A DNA stretch of 64,000 nucleotides from Camellia lanceoleosa (lineage: Eukaryota; Streptophyta; Magnoliopsida; Ericales; Theaceae): positions 65,173,018 through 65,237,017 of the forward strand of contig CM045763.1 in assembly GCA_025200525.1 (NCBI GenBank). Direction: 5' to 3'. Below the pieces are notes generated by a model. It was not told where the DNA came from, did no database searches, and saw nothing but the letters and a program-made list of their open reading frames with translations. The position numbers and the translations under genes are program-made. Shown one piece after another: positions 47,400-58,776 of this stretch (positions within the stretch are counted from its first letter, which is position 1; each line of letters begins with the position of its first letter).

Positions 47400-48009
47400 C
47401 TTTTTCCCTTGTAAAATTTCTCAGTTTATGATATATAAATTGAGTGTTGAAGAATTATGCTATTTTGAAGATTCTAACTATAAATATTTCATTATTTATT
47501 ATGTATGCTTGTAAATTAACTTGTTGATTTAATTAATGTTTTAGAATTTTATCTTGATAGTAGAAACATATATTTACAACAGTTTCAAGCTAACGACCCG
47601 TATTTACAGCCGTATCTTTCTAACCAGTTAGAATTTTGTAATCAACAAAATAACCAAGATCCAACAACAGATCCAGGAGCAGATCTGCCTGTGTTCAGCT
47701 GCTGTTCGGCTTCCACCTCAACAGTAAAATCATGAGATCATATATGTAAGAATTTAAATCTAATATAATAATAATATAAATGATAATATTCCTGGGTTTG
47801 TGCTTAATAAGGGTAGAACAGAGTAAGGTTAAATGGAACGTCATTCAAGTTGCGTATAGGTTAGAAGACCATAGTTGCAGTGATTGCGTATAAGTCTGTT
47901 CCTTTGTAAAACGTTGACAGACATGCTTAGCTATAACCTTGTGTGTCAAGCACCGTATTTGTGGCTGAAGTGTTAATTGTCGAACGTGAAAATCTACATT
48001 TCTATTAGT
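47400..48009. other. Intergenic, nothing recognised
   Basis: No ORF or repeat is seen. A CAGATC-rich stretch lies near 47665-47690. Confidence 0.4.
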
Positions 48010-48390
48010 GTAATTTTCTAGTATTATATTAGAGTGTTACATTAGGGTGCTATGTTTGGAAAAAGTATACTAAAGAGTTTTGTGTATTACATTGACTGGA
48101 GTTTTACGTTTGAGAAAATACACTAAATTTTTTTTTTTAAATGTTACGTTATTACGTTTGAGAAGAAAAGAGTTTTTGTATGTTATATTGATTGGAGTGT
48201 TACGTTTGGAAAAAATACACTAAAAAGCTTTCTAGTGTGTTACATTTGAAAAAAGTACACTAAGAATTTTTTTTGGAATGTACGGTGTTAAATTTGAGAA
48301 AAGTATATTAAGGAATTTTTTAGTGTGTTACATTGGAGCGTTATATTAGAGTGTTATGTTAAGAAAAAGTACATTAGGGAGCTTTCAACA
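48010..48390. repeat. Degenerate minisatellite, about 60 bp unit
   Basis: About six units repeat GTGTTACRTT, TTTGGAAAAAGTACACTAA and a T-rich stretch, with indels. The start and end are approximate. Confidence 0.65.
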
Positions 48391-49908
48391 TTGTGAGAAA
48401 ATTCACATTTATCTCTCAATACATAACACACGCGTTTATGTTTAATCGTTTATGTAATTCATATTAAAATGAGACATTTGAGTCTATAAGAAAAAGGGGG
48501 GAAAAAAAAAACCAAATAATTTATAAAATTATTATTTGAGATTGATTAGTACACACTAATATTTAGTTATAAGAAAATAGTATATATCATCACTAAATAT
48601 ATACATAGTTTGGCCTTGTGAAGGGTTTGTAAAAGAAAAGACTGCAACCGTTTAAATGGCAGCAGCCAAAAAAACATAAAAAATCAAAAATGGTAACAAC
48701 AAGCAACCCATTGTCAAAAGGGTCATGCGTCGTGATTTTGACCAATAGGAATCCTATATAAATATTGTAAGATTTATTGATGCATTTAAAAAATCAATGT
48801 AAAACTTATAAGTATTTAAATTCACTTGTGGGTAATTAATCTCAAATGTATATACCTAGAAATGCACAATTTTTAATACATCCTGTGTAGCATTAATATT
48901 TTAATGGAGGATAAAATTATTCTAATACTTTTATATTATTTTTTTTAACAAAATTTCTTTTAGTGCTTCCGTTTTTCCATAATTTTTTTTTTTTTTTTTT
49001 TTTTTTGTGCTTGTAATAATATTTTTGAATCACATTTCTCATTTTCATTTTATAGTTTCCGTTTATTATATTAGCAACTATGACCAAATGAAGAGACTTC
49101 AGGCTTACCTTTGGTCTGGGCCTTGTGTTGCCATAAAATTATTCAGAACAATTGGACCAATAAATATGGCTTCCGCCCAACTTGTCAAATTAGGCCTGAA
49201 AGATCCATATTTGATAAGAAGCCCAACCAGTGAAATTCACTATTTTGTTGTGAACTAAGGTGGTCTTTCGCAAATTCCTTCGTTTGGTCGTCAAAATTCT
49301 TCATTTTTCAATTTTAGGAAATATTCGAGGAATATTATTTGTTGTTGCTAATGAGTTCATGTAAATCTTGCTCTACACGCTTCCTTGCATCATTATCAAA
49401 TAATTAATAAATTATATTACTAAAATTAGTAGCGAGATGTCGAACTCAATGATAAGTGAAATTCAAAACCTAATAATACAACTAACACCATCTCTTTCCT
49501 TCTTAAACAGGTCCTTTTCTATGACAATGTCATCTCGTATTCACATATATGATATTTCTCTGTCCGATATAGATCCTCTCCATCTTTTATCATATGCTAA
49601 CCCAAAATGCTTTGTACGTAGTACATCATAACTTCATGTGTTGTGTAGGTCTTGATCTTCTATAGCTCCTCAAATTCTCAAAGCTTAAGGGAAAAAAAAT
49701 GGTATACCTCAGCATCGGTTGAAAAATACAACATGTGGTATATTTACACGGTGACTGCCCTAATGATTAATTTAGAGAGTGTTTGATATTATCTAAATAA
49801 GTATATTTTTTTGATTTTTTATAAAAAGATGTGTAGAAAAATAAAGAGGTGATATGACCAAAATAAGTGCACTTTTAGTTTATGAAATATTGTTTGTAAT
49901 TGTGACAC
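48391..49908. other. Intergenic, poly-T run at about 48983-49004
   Basis: AT-rich. The ORFs here are short and lack domains. The poly-T run could be the tail of a minus-strand retroposon, but no body is recognisable. Confidence 0.4.
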
Positions 49909-49917
49909 ATTAATCAA

Positions 49918-50244
49918 GGATAAATTACAAATACACCTCTTGAGATTTGTTTAAAATACAGATTATCCTCTATAGTTATAAAAATTACAAATACACCATT
50001 GTCAAAATTTTATATTTAATAGAATTAACAGAAAAAATAAAATTTCTAACTACTCTTCTATACAATAATAAAATTATTTAAATTATTAATTGAAATACGT
50101 TTTTGACATCATTAAAAATTATTAATTAAATTGATGATTTATTAATAAATGGACTCATTTATTATGCAATAAAAAACTTGAAGAAGCAAAATATAATTTC
50201 TAAAATTTTAAATAAATATCAAAGAGTATATTTATGATTTAACC
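49918..50244. mobile_element. 327 bp MULE-type MITE with perfect 9 bp TSD
   Basis: The target duplication ATTAATCAA is at 49909-49917 and 50245-50253. The ends GGATAAATTACAAATACACC and the reverse of GAGTATATTTATGATTTAACC form an imperfect inverted repeat. No coding sequence. Confidence 0.75.
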
Positions 50245-50253
50245 ATTAATCAA

Positions 50254-51073
50254 AAAAAAGCCCCAAATGAAATTGGGTGAAATTGACTTTGTATCTCAAT
50301 TAGTCGACTAATTGATATCCACTTATCCATCTAGAGCCTGCTATTAGATCTATCTATACGTATTAAATTTATATATATATATTTTTTATACTGATACATT
50401 TCAGTATGCTAGTTGGAATAAAAATCACATGAATATAAGCAAGTTTAATTTGGAGATTAAAAATTGAAAAAACAAAAAAATGGAGATAAAATGAAACAAT
50501 AAATTGTCAAAATTGAAGTAGGGTTTTTTGGGGAAAAAAAAAATGAATGCCACCAAAGGGAAAGCCTTATTTAATTTCTCCTCTATGTTATTTCGTTTAA
50601 AAAAAAAAATCAAATTTAATAATCTATGGGGGATTTTTTTTAGGTTCCTTGATTTTAAGATTTTATAGCGTGAGGCTAAACTAAAAAAGTGCACTTATTT
50701 CATCTTTTTATCTTTTTTGGGTCACATCAATCAACATCTCCTCTCTACTTTTTCTACACATAATACAAGAAAAGTCAAAAAGTGCACTTATTTAGTCTTC
50801 CCAAACTTGGCCTTAATATTTTTATAATATCTAAGGTCTCTCAATATCGATTTAGAGAAAATTCAATCTAAAGAATTTCTTTGGATTCCAGTCTAAAGAT
50901 TTTGGATTCCAATCTATAGATTCTGGGAAGGCCAGAAAAATTACGTGCAGAGAATTTATCTGGGTTCAAACAAGAGAAAATAGAAATTTCTCTTAATTTA
51001 AATCAAAAAATTCCAAAGAAATTTGAAATTTCTTTGACTTTGTTCACAAAGAATTGAAATTTCTCTGACTTAA
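50254..51073. other. Intergenic, nothing recognised
   Basis: AT-rich with several AGAATTTCTTTGG/GAAATTTC-type repeats at 50870-51070. No gene is seen. Confidence 0.4.
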
Positions 51074-51427
51074 CTAATACAAAAACCTGCAATCTCTTGA
51101 TTGATACAATAAGTATGTCTCATCCCAAACCCAATCACTATCAAACACGCCACACACCATTTTCACTCAACTCAACCCTTCGATCCTCAACAGATCCATT
51201 AAATTTTAGCAACACAAACTCCTCAGACTCTGTTGAAATTCGAAACCTTTTTGCCATAGCACTAACTCTGTTAAAATTCGAAACCTTTTTGCCATAGCAT
51301 TGTAATCCAAGTAAAAGAAGCAACATATGACACAGATAGATACAATAAAGAATCCTAAAATGCCCAAAGAGGGCTCGAACAGTCTCAAATGCTTGAATTT
51401 CTTGAGAAAATCAGAATAAATTGGCAT
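51074..51427 (-). pseudogene. TBL/PMR5-family gene fragment (N-terminus), frameshifted
   Basis: ATG at 51427 opens a short cytosolic stretch (MPIYSDFLKKFKHLRLFEPS), then a single hydrophobic segment of about 20 residues (ILGFFIVSICVICCFFYL), as in type II Golgi proteins. After a 34 bp tandem duplication (51231-51299, containing GCCATAGCA twice) the frame shifts. In a further frame comes VCGVFDSDWVWDETYLLYQS followed by RDCRFLY and a stop at 51074. The Cys-x-x-Phe-Asp...Trp-Val-Trp-Asp-Glu pattern is the start of the PMR5 N-terminal domain of trichome birefringence-like wall-polysaccharide O-acetyltransferases. The catalytic GDS and DxxH parts are absent. A solo LTR lies 28 bp upstream. Confidence 0.62.
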
Positions 51428-53040
51428 TGTTTACATGTCCTGATGATATGGGTTGTGTAACGCCCTCAAAATAAACCCATAATATACACAATATTGACAT
51501 GCATTGATATAAGAAAACAAAACATTATTCCATTCATCAGGATATTCTTATTAAAAGACATTACATGTAACATCGAAAAATAAATGCCCTACGGGCTTAC
51601 AACTTTCCAAGCTAACACTTGGACACAAAAGTCTGAGCACTAACTCAATTACACATTTAGCCCTTGGCTTAAGTTTACATGTAATATCAAAACAAAACAA
51701 ATTAATAACTAACTAAACAGAGTCTTTAACTCCAAGTCCTTCCAAGCTAAGTCCTTGGAGGTAGCATATCACCTAGACCTGAAAATGATGTTCCCGTATA
51801 GGGTGAGCCACAGCCCAGCAGAAATATACTAAACCAAATATAGGAATTGACTAAAACAATAGCATTCGATAGATGGTTAACGCTTATGAATCCTTTATAT
51901 CATTATACAGTTTCATGACAATAAGGCCCATGACATGTTTCACTTTCCATTATTATTCAACTTTCCATTTATACAAACGTGGCTCAGAACCTGGCCAAAC
52001 AATATAATCAGATTACATCTCAAATTAACATTCCTTCCAATAACAACAATTTAAGTGAGACCAAGGCTCAAACCAAAACACTTCCATAAATCGATAAGTA
52101 CACATATATGCTGTACTAATACACTTCCATACATCAATAAGTACACAGATTTGCTGTACTAATGGAATCCATCTCCTTTCTCCTCCCAAACAGATTTGAG
52201 AGTCCATCCCCTATCTTCCCTCAAACCATGGAGTACATCCCCTATCTCCTCCCAAACAATATACAATCAATACACGTATTTGCTGTATTAATTCAACTGT
52301 CATATTCAATGAATTCAATGTGATTAGTTTTAGTTTTCCCTAATCAGCATGCAATGTCTACAACAATCACGACTATCCTCCACCGATAGCCCAAAACAGT
52401 TACTTCTAAACAGGAAATAAATGTATCAACAAATATAAACTCAACACTTTCATAGGTGAGTGATTAAACTATCCAACTGCACCATTTAATCTCATAATTC
52501 CCCAATTTCAAGAATTTAACTTAATTCCACATTTTTCTCTAAATTAATTATGCAAATTAATTTATTACAACAATTAGAGCTTTTTCCCATTTTCTCAAAA
52601 TTAACCCTAAAGTTCAATTTTCTCAATTTAATACTATCAATGTCATTTTCATGACTTCCAAACACATGAATTTTTATATATAAAAATTCCCCTTTTCTCA
52701 AATTATAAATCAAACCCTAAAAATTACCAAACGACACCAACATATCAAAATGACCAAAACTAAGGAAAAAACCTATAATATGGAGTAGGGTATCCCTACC
52801 TCAAAGTAAAGAACTCAAATGGAAAAGATGGCGAAAACCCAATGTGCTCCAAATCCAAGATTGTTCAGATTAAAATGAAGCCCTCGACCCACTTTATCTT
52901 TTTAACAAAGGACCTAGGGTAGAAATACACTATAAGTAGATCAAACCTAAGAGAGAAGGTGTGTAGAGGGAAGGAGAACACGAACTTAGGGTTTTGAGAT
53001 CAAAAGAGGATGAAAAAATGAAGTTTAAAATCGCTGCTGC

Positions 53041-53053
53041 ATATTTAAATATA
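53041..53053 (-). promoter_or_regulatory. TATA-like box of the solo LTR
   Basis: The minus strand reads GTTATATTTAAATATG, next to the CTCGAGCG block. A CTCCTTCCCTCTACAC-type initiation stretch follows. Confidence 0.4.
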
Positions 53054-53340
53054 ACAGACTCGCTCAAGCGAAGAAGTAGTCGCTCGAGCGACCAGACACG
53101 AAGAATACTCGCTCGAGCGTAGAAAGCCTCGCTCAAGCCAACAATACGATGCTTCAAGTCTGCAACCCAGAAACACACTCGAGCGACAGAAGTCTCGCTC
53201 GAGCGAAGAACTCGAAGACACTCGCTCGAGCCAAGAAATATAGCTCTCAGGTCTATACCCAGACGCAGTCGCTCGCTCGAGCGAAGGACCAAAAACAAGG
53301 AGCTCGCTCGAGCGACAAACTGCTCGCTCGAGCGAAGGAC
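53046..53340. repeat. CGCTCGAGCG palindrome cluster
   Basis: At least eleven copies of (C)GCTCGAGCG or one-base variants (CGCTCAAGCG) occur in 295 bp, spaced 15-40 bp. The ORFs with repeated ARAK or LERA residues here are repeat products. Confidence 0.9.
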
Positions 53341-53528
53341 TAAAATTCTGGGCAGCAATCCTTTCCTCCCAAACACTCCCAACTTGTAACAAATCTGCCC
53401 ATTACATCCTATAACTCAAAAATAAGGAATTAAAGAACGACAACAGCAAATATATAATAACGGGATCCACGGAACCTAAGTTCGGATACAATAACCAAAT
53501 GGGAAAAGACTGGGGTCGCTATAGGTTG

Positions 53529-53924
53529 TTAGACATTTGCATTTAGAATCAAAATTGCACATAAAGAAAAACAAGAAACAGAGGCAAAAACAAAGGAAAT
53601 TGGGTTTGAATCCTTTTTTTTTTTTTTTTTTTCCCCTTTTTCGGTTCTTTACTTGGTGTGTGAACAAGATGGGTGTCAAGAAAGCAAGGTAGCATTCATA
53701 GAGAGGAAAAAAAAGAGATCGAAATTCACACCTTCCATTGTTAATGGCTTCAGAGAGAGAGGGAGAGAGAGGAAGGAAATGAGGATTAAATCTGAAATCT
53801 ATAGGGAATCTGGAAATGGTGCACTGTTTGGGAAAGGTTTTTTTTAGTGATACAAATGAGTACACGAACACTAGAAACGACCACACTTTTTCTTTCTGGG
53901 TCGAGAAAATCGTAGGATTGAGAC

Positions 53925-53957
<33 letters not shown>

Positions 53958-54015
53958 GCAAAGATGAGAGAGAGGAGAAGAGGAGAGAGAATGAAAAAAT
54001 AAGTGTTAGGATTTA
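53529..54015 (-). promoter_or_regulatory. Pyrimidine-rich leader/promoter region of the TBL-like pseudogene
   Basis: On the minus strand this is CT-rich with a (CT)n run (53927-53956) and T-rich stretches, as in plant 5' leaders. It joins the TBL-like ATG once the solo LTR is removed. The ORF 53961-53476 contains the CT run and has no domain. I treat it as leader. Confidence 0.4.
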
Positions 54016-55064
54016 GTGGGACTCATTTTAGATGGGTGAGATATATGAGGTAAGTGAGGGAGTTTAAACATTACAAAATAATATTGTGAATCTTTCCCAT
54101 TACTAAAAATGGGAGAGAGACCTTAGACTTATTTTCTCTAATCTATGGCGTGGTGTGAATCAAATATAATTAAATATTAGTTATACCTATTTTTGTGACC
54201 CATTTATAATAGGGACCTCTAACGCTGGGGCACTAAAATAGAATATTGATGATTACCAACCACTAACATGGTTCACGGTTAATAAGCTTAGACCAAAAGC
54301 CCATTATGTGAAAATGAAATATTGATGATAACCAACAACTTCGCTTGTCCTATATCTCCTACTTTGGACTAAAATTATTTTTTAATAATTATGTGATAAT
54401 TAAATTTTAAAGGTAAAATAAAAATTTATTTATCATTTGATGTGATATTTTACATGTCAAATAATAAATTAATTTAATATAAAAAATTAATCGTTGTAAC
54501 ATAATTATTTTTATTATAATAATATTTTACTTAACAAATCTTAAAAATAAACTGTTCGAATTATTGAAATCAACTCCAAAAAGGATGGGATATCCAAGTG
54601 AACTCTTGCATCTCATTAAGAGATTAGTAGTTTAAATTTTCTCACCTGGATGTGAGTCTTATTCCGTATAACTTTAACTGGATTCTTTTTCTTTCTTTCA
54701 CACATAGCATGAATTAACAGAGGACACAAATATCATGTATACACGATGTGTGGTGGATCGTACATTATTTTCACCTCTTAGTGGATTTATTTGAAAGGGA
54801 TTGTAACTTGTCATGGTGCTATTAAAATAGATAAGCTGATTTTTCATTAAAGAGGTTATTCATACTATCAATTTTGTATTATGTATGTTCTATACTAATT
54901 TGACATATTTATTTATTATGTTCTCATGTCGTGTTAAAATTGAATTTTATGTCAAAAAAATGTTAATCCTAATTTGGTAATTAAAAATTTTACCCCTAAA
55001 TATGACCTGGTTAAAGAGGAAGGAGGAGAGGGATAAGATTGCCCCATATCCATTTTGCGCAATG
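54016..55064. other. Intergenic, nothing recognised
   Basis: AT-rich. No gene or clear repeat. Confidence 0.45.
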
Positions 55065-55222
55065 AATAATGTTAGGGATTATAAAAAAAATATCATGAAA
55101 TGCATCATGAATATTTTTTTATCTTTTGATTAGTGTGTAGTGTTTTATTATATGTGTAATTTAAAGGTGGAGAATCTTTCATAATTATCTTCATAAATTT
55201 TTTTCATGATTCCTAACACTAC
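55065..55222. mobile_element. MITE of the TAATGTTAGGGATTATGAAAA type (complete copy)
   Basis: The left end ATGTTAGGGATTAT and the right end TCATGATTCCTAACAC are inverted. Relics are at 32597-32740 and 61503-61642. Confidence 0.6.
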
Positions 55223-55430
55223 TCTTGTGCAATCCATATATAGTGAGAAAATGTACGAGAGAAAGAAAAAGAATGAGGTGAACAGAGAAAAGGAAAAGGA
55301 AAAAGAAAATGAATAGAGAAAGTGGTGAAGAATATCACTTTGGCTAGATTGAGTATTGGGCAAGAAATAAGAGTAGAGATGATAGCACGTGGAGTGTTGA
55401 ACAGTTTGATGTACATTATCGAAAAGTTAT

Positions 55431-56335
55431 GCGTTTTTAGTTTATATTTACAAAAATTTTATAAATTGATTTTTATTTATTTATTATTTATTTTTAAAAA
55501 AACATAAACTACAAACGCATTTGGTAATTGACAAAATATTTAAAAAAATTTAAAAATATAAAAAAGAGTGAGAAATGGCAAGTAGTGGCAGAAGACGGTG
55601 GTGAAAAGTGGTGACGGTGGGTGGTGGGTAGTTGGTGGTGGTGGTGGTGGGTGGGTGGGTGACGGTGGCGGGTAGTGGGTGGTAGCGAGTGGGTGGTGGT
55701 GGTGGTGGCGGCGGCAAGTGGTGGTGGCAAGTGGGTGGCAGATGGCGGGTGGTGGTGGGTGGTGGGTGGTATAGCAGTGGATGGTGGTGGTGGTGGTGGT
55801 GGTGGTGGCGGCGGATGGTGAGTGGTGGTGGCGGGTGGGTGGGTGACGGGGGTTGGTGGTGGGTGGTGGCAGTGGGTGGTGGTGGTGGTGGCGGGTGGTG
55901 GGTGTGATGGTGGTGGTGGTGGTGGGTGATGGGTGGTATGAGTGGGTGGTGGTGGTAGTGGTGGTGGTGGTGGCCGGTGGTGGGTGATGGTGGCGGTGGT
56001 GGTGGGTGGTGGTGGTGGTGGTGGTGGTGGGTGGTGGTGGTGGTGGTGGGTGGGTGGTGGTGGTGGTGGGTGGCTGGTGGTAGCGGGTGGTGTATGGTGG
56101 TGGTGGCAGTGGGTGGTAAGTAGTGGTGGCAAGTAGGTGGTGGGTGGTGGTGGCGGGTGGATGGTGGGTGGGTGGCGGTGGTGGTGGTGGTGGTGGCGAG
56201 GGTGGTGGTGGTGGTGGCGAGTGGTGTGGGAAGTGGGTGGTGGTGGGTTGTGGGTAGTGGTGGCAGGTGGTGGTGGGTGATGGTGGCGGAAGACGGTGGT
56301 GGAAAATGGTGGCGGGTGGTAGCTAATGTTGGGTG

Positions 56336-56371
<36 letters not shown>

Positions 56372-56530
56372 AAAACTCAAAACGGAAACACATTTTTTGT
56401 ATTTTTATTTTTTGGCCAAATTTATAAACTGAGACTATTGATTTATAAATTAAAAATTTTACCAAACAAATTTTTATTTGAGTTTTTTTAATTTTTATAA
56501 ATATAAAGAGAAAACTAAAAACGTAAGTGT
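55431..56530. mobile_element. Candidate inverted-repeat element enclosing the GGT tract
   Basis: CGTTTTTAGTTTATATTTA at the left and the reverse of AAAACTAAAAACG at the right, each followed by similar A/T-rich blocks, suggest terminal repeats of about 100 bp around the G-rich core. No target duplication was resolved. Confidence 0.35.
55560..56330. repeat. 770 bp GGT/GTG-rich microsatellite
   Basis: Nearly pure (GGTGGTGGTGGGT)-like DNA with few interruptions, then a poly-A run (56340-56367). It creates minus-strand His/Pro/Thr frames up to 276 codons that are not genes. The plus strand is strongly G-biased and has hundreds of GG/GGG runs. Confidence 0.95.
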
Positions 56531-56839
56531 TACATCATAATTTTATTTCTATTTCCAATTCCCTCTTTCACGTTAAATACTTCTTAGTTAAAGGTAGAGA
56601 TGCTTGTGCATGAGATAAGAATATTTTCACAGAAATTATAAACTATCACTATCTCTTGACCCAAGTTTTAAAAATTTTAAACATATTCAATCACAGAATT
56701 GAATATAATTTTTTCATATAAAGTGGATTCTACTAAATGTACGAGTTTGACCCATAAAAAAGATTGTGTACAGTTTTATAATTGAATTCACATCCATAAT
56801 TTTTAAACTGTGAATATATTTATATCTATATATATGTAT
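56531..56839. other. Intergenic, nothing recognised
   Basis: AT-rich, no gene seen. Confidence 0.4.
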
Positions 56840-57135
56840 ATCCATGTGGATTGTAGGTGCTGGGGTGGCATTACCACTGTTATGGAAAGCAGGTGTTGGA
56901 GGCATATATTTTTTGCTGTCTTTTTGTGTTTTGTTTTTTCTTCTTTTGTTGTTGATTTCTTACTAACTTTAAGTTGTTTGCTAGCAAATGATTGGGTATC
57001 CTCTTCGGTACCAACTTAGTTAGGATCGTATTAGTTATATTGTGATATCTTTTGCATTTTCTCGCCTTTATTAATGTAATTGCGGTTTGTTTATATGTTT
57101 TTTCATCAATAAAACTTTTCCTCTTTTGTCTATAA
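56840..57135 (+). mobile_element. Possible 5'-truncated LINE 3' end
   Basis: A G/T-rich 3' UTR-like stretch ends in TCAATAAAACTTTTCC and an A-rich/(TA)n tail near 57127-57158. This resembles the 3' ends of plant L1-type elements. No RT coding sequence remains, so this is tentative. Confidence 0.3.
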
Positions 57136-57367
57136 AAAAAATATATATATATATATCCCTTACAACATAGTACAAAAAAAAAATTCTAGAAGTGAGTATC
57201 TTTGATACCCTAATTTTCAGGCAAAAGAGTAACACAGGTCTCCATCTAGAATTGAAAACGAAAATAACAAAAACGAGAAGAAATATATATATATATATAT
57301 ATGCACATACATATTGTTTAACACAATTTTATTCACACAATCATAAAGCAAATCTAAATGCTTAATG

Positions 57368-57522
57368 CTGTGTTTGGTTGGGAGATTTGGGGAGGGATTT
57401 GGAAAGAGAAAGGGAAAAGGTGTGTGAAACTAGGTGAAATGTAGGCATGTTTTATTCATATTTCACATTTCTTTTCCATTTCCCTTTCCGACTCCCTCCT
57501 CAAATCCCCAAACCAAACACAG
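57368..57522. mobile_element. Hairpin MITE, GTGTTTGGTTGGGAGATTTG family, copy 1
   Basis: Its ends are CTGTGTTTGGTTGGG and CCAAACACAG. The arms pair over about 70 bp. Confidence 0.75.
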
Positions 57523-57804
57523 TATAAAAGATTTATCTACAAGGGAATCAAGATGTGAAATAATAGGTGAATCATACATGTGAACCCACTTATATGAGTT
57601 TCATACATTTATTTCATATTTATATCTCATTCTGTAAAAATTATTTACATTTGTAGCATAGTTTTGCATCATATCAACATTAAAATAACTTGTGTTCAAA
57701 TAAAGAGTAGTGATACAAAAGATATATATATAATAAAAAAATAAAAACTTATTATAGAATTTACATATAAAATAAAATGTCTCAGACTTTTAATCTAAAA
57801 GCAC

Positions 57805-58100
57805 TACTAGCTCTAATGTTGGTATGGGTCTCACATGATGGGATGTTTTGCTCTTTTTTTTTAGCTCATTAGAGCTAGTTTAGTGATGCAAAATTAGTGG
57901 TACCAATCACTGCTGATAAAATAATGTTAGGAAGTTCTAGACCACTAATCCAAGAGCTCCAATAGCTCTAATATTGGTGTGGGTCCTACATAATAGGATG
58001 TTTTGGCCTTGTATCTTTTTTTTTAAAAAAAAATTATTTTCCAGCTCATTAGAGTTGTTAGTGCTCCAAAATTAATAATATCAATCACTGCTGATAATGC
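57805..58100. repeat. Tandem pair of MITE-like units
   Basis: Two units share AGCTCTAAT(G/A)TTGGT, GGGATGTTTTG-like, AGCTCATTAGAG and ATCACTGCTGATAA. Each has internal inverted AGCTCTAAT/ATTAGAGCT. Confidence 0.6.
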
Positions 58101-58469
58101 TGTTATATTGAAACTTATTATTTTAAAATATAGTATTATTTAATAATATTTAATTACATAAATACTACCACCACTAAATCTTATTACAAGGTCTGTATGA
58201 ATAATAATTTCTAAACATCAAATGAAAAAAAATAATAAAAAAATAAAAAAAATAAAAAATAAAAATAAAACTTAGAATGAGAAGAATATTACTTGGCACA
58301 TGTCCATTATTGTGCCTTTATTACATCAACAACATTTGATCCCCTATATTCTATAAAATTTCCCAACCTAATTCCCTCTTTTTACTTTATTATCATATGA
58401 ATCAAAAGAACCCAATTCTAGCCAACTGAGACTATTTTAGTTGACTAGAATTCTCATTTTTATCATTTA

Positions 58470-58628
58470 CGTTGTGTTTGGTTGGGAGATTTGAGAAGAG
58501 ATTTGAAAAAAGAAAGAAAAAAGATGTGTGAAACTAAATGACATGTTGATATATTTTATTCACATTTCACTTTTCTTTTCAATTTCTCTTTTCAAATCCT
58601 TTCTTAAATCTCTTAACCAAACACAACG
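58470..58628. mobile_element. Hairpin MITE, GTGTTTGGTTGGGAGATTTG family, copy 2
   Basis: Its ends are CGTTGTGTTTGGTTGGG and CCAAACACAACG. It lies 150 bp from the stop of the SHINE-like gene, in its 3' flank. Confidence 0.75.
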
Positions 58629-58776
58629 AATTCAAAGATTCAAGTTTTGTCATGGACAAAACTCCCTATATCACGGTGTATGCCCTCCAATATACCAGAA
58701 AAATAAAAACACAAATTTCAATCAACCTAAACAAATTAATCTAGATACAATTAGGATAGAATTTGGGAAATGCTAC

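Larger units (their letters stand above)
51456..53523 (-). mobile_element. Solo LTR (2.07 kb) in the leader of the TBL-like pseudogene
   Basis: The plus strand starts TGTAACGCCC at 51456 and ends GGGGTCGCTATA at 53523. The target duplication GGTTG is at 51451-51455 and 53524-53528. The minus-strand start TATAGCGACC probably decayed from TGTAGCGACC. A CGCTCGAGCG-rich block (53046-53340) sits just upstream of a TATA-like motif at 53041-53053 in minus sense. The interior has no gene. Reading across the empty site joins the pyrimidine-rich leader to the TBL-like ATG. Confidence 0.85.

Noticed and set aside
52930..53392. ORFs with repeated LERA/ARAK residues
   Set aside because: Products of the CTCGAGCG repeat cluster in the solo LTR.
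53476..53961. 161-codon minus-strand ORF
   Set aside because: It begins in a CT microsatellite and runs through poly-Lys-type runs. It is better explained as the leader of the TBL-like relic.
55509..56380. Long minus-strand frames of 207 and 276 codons rich in His, Pro and Thr
   Set aside because: They are translations of the GGT microsatellite. No domain, and all frames are similarly open.
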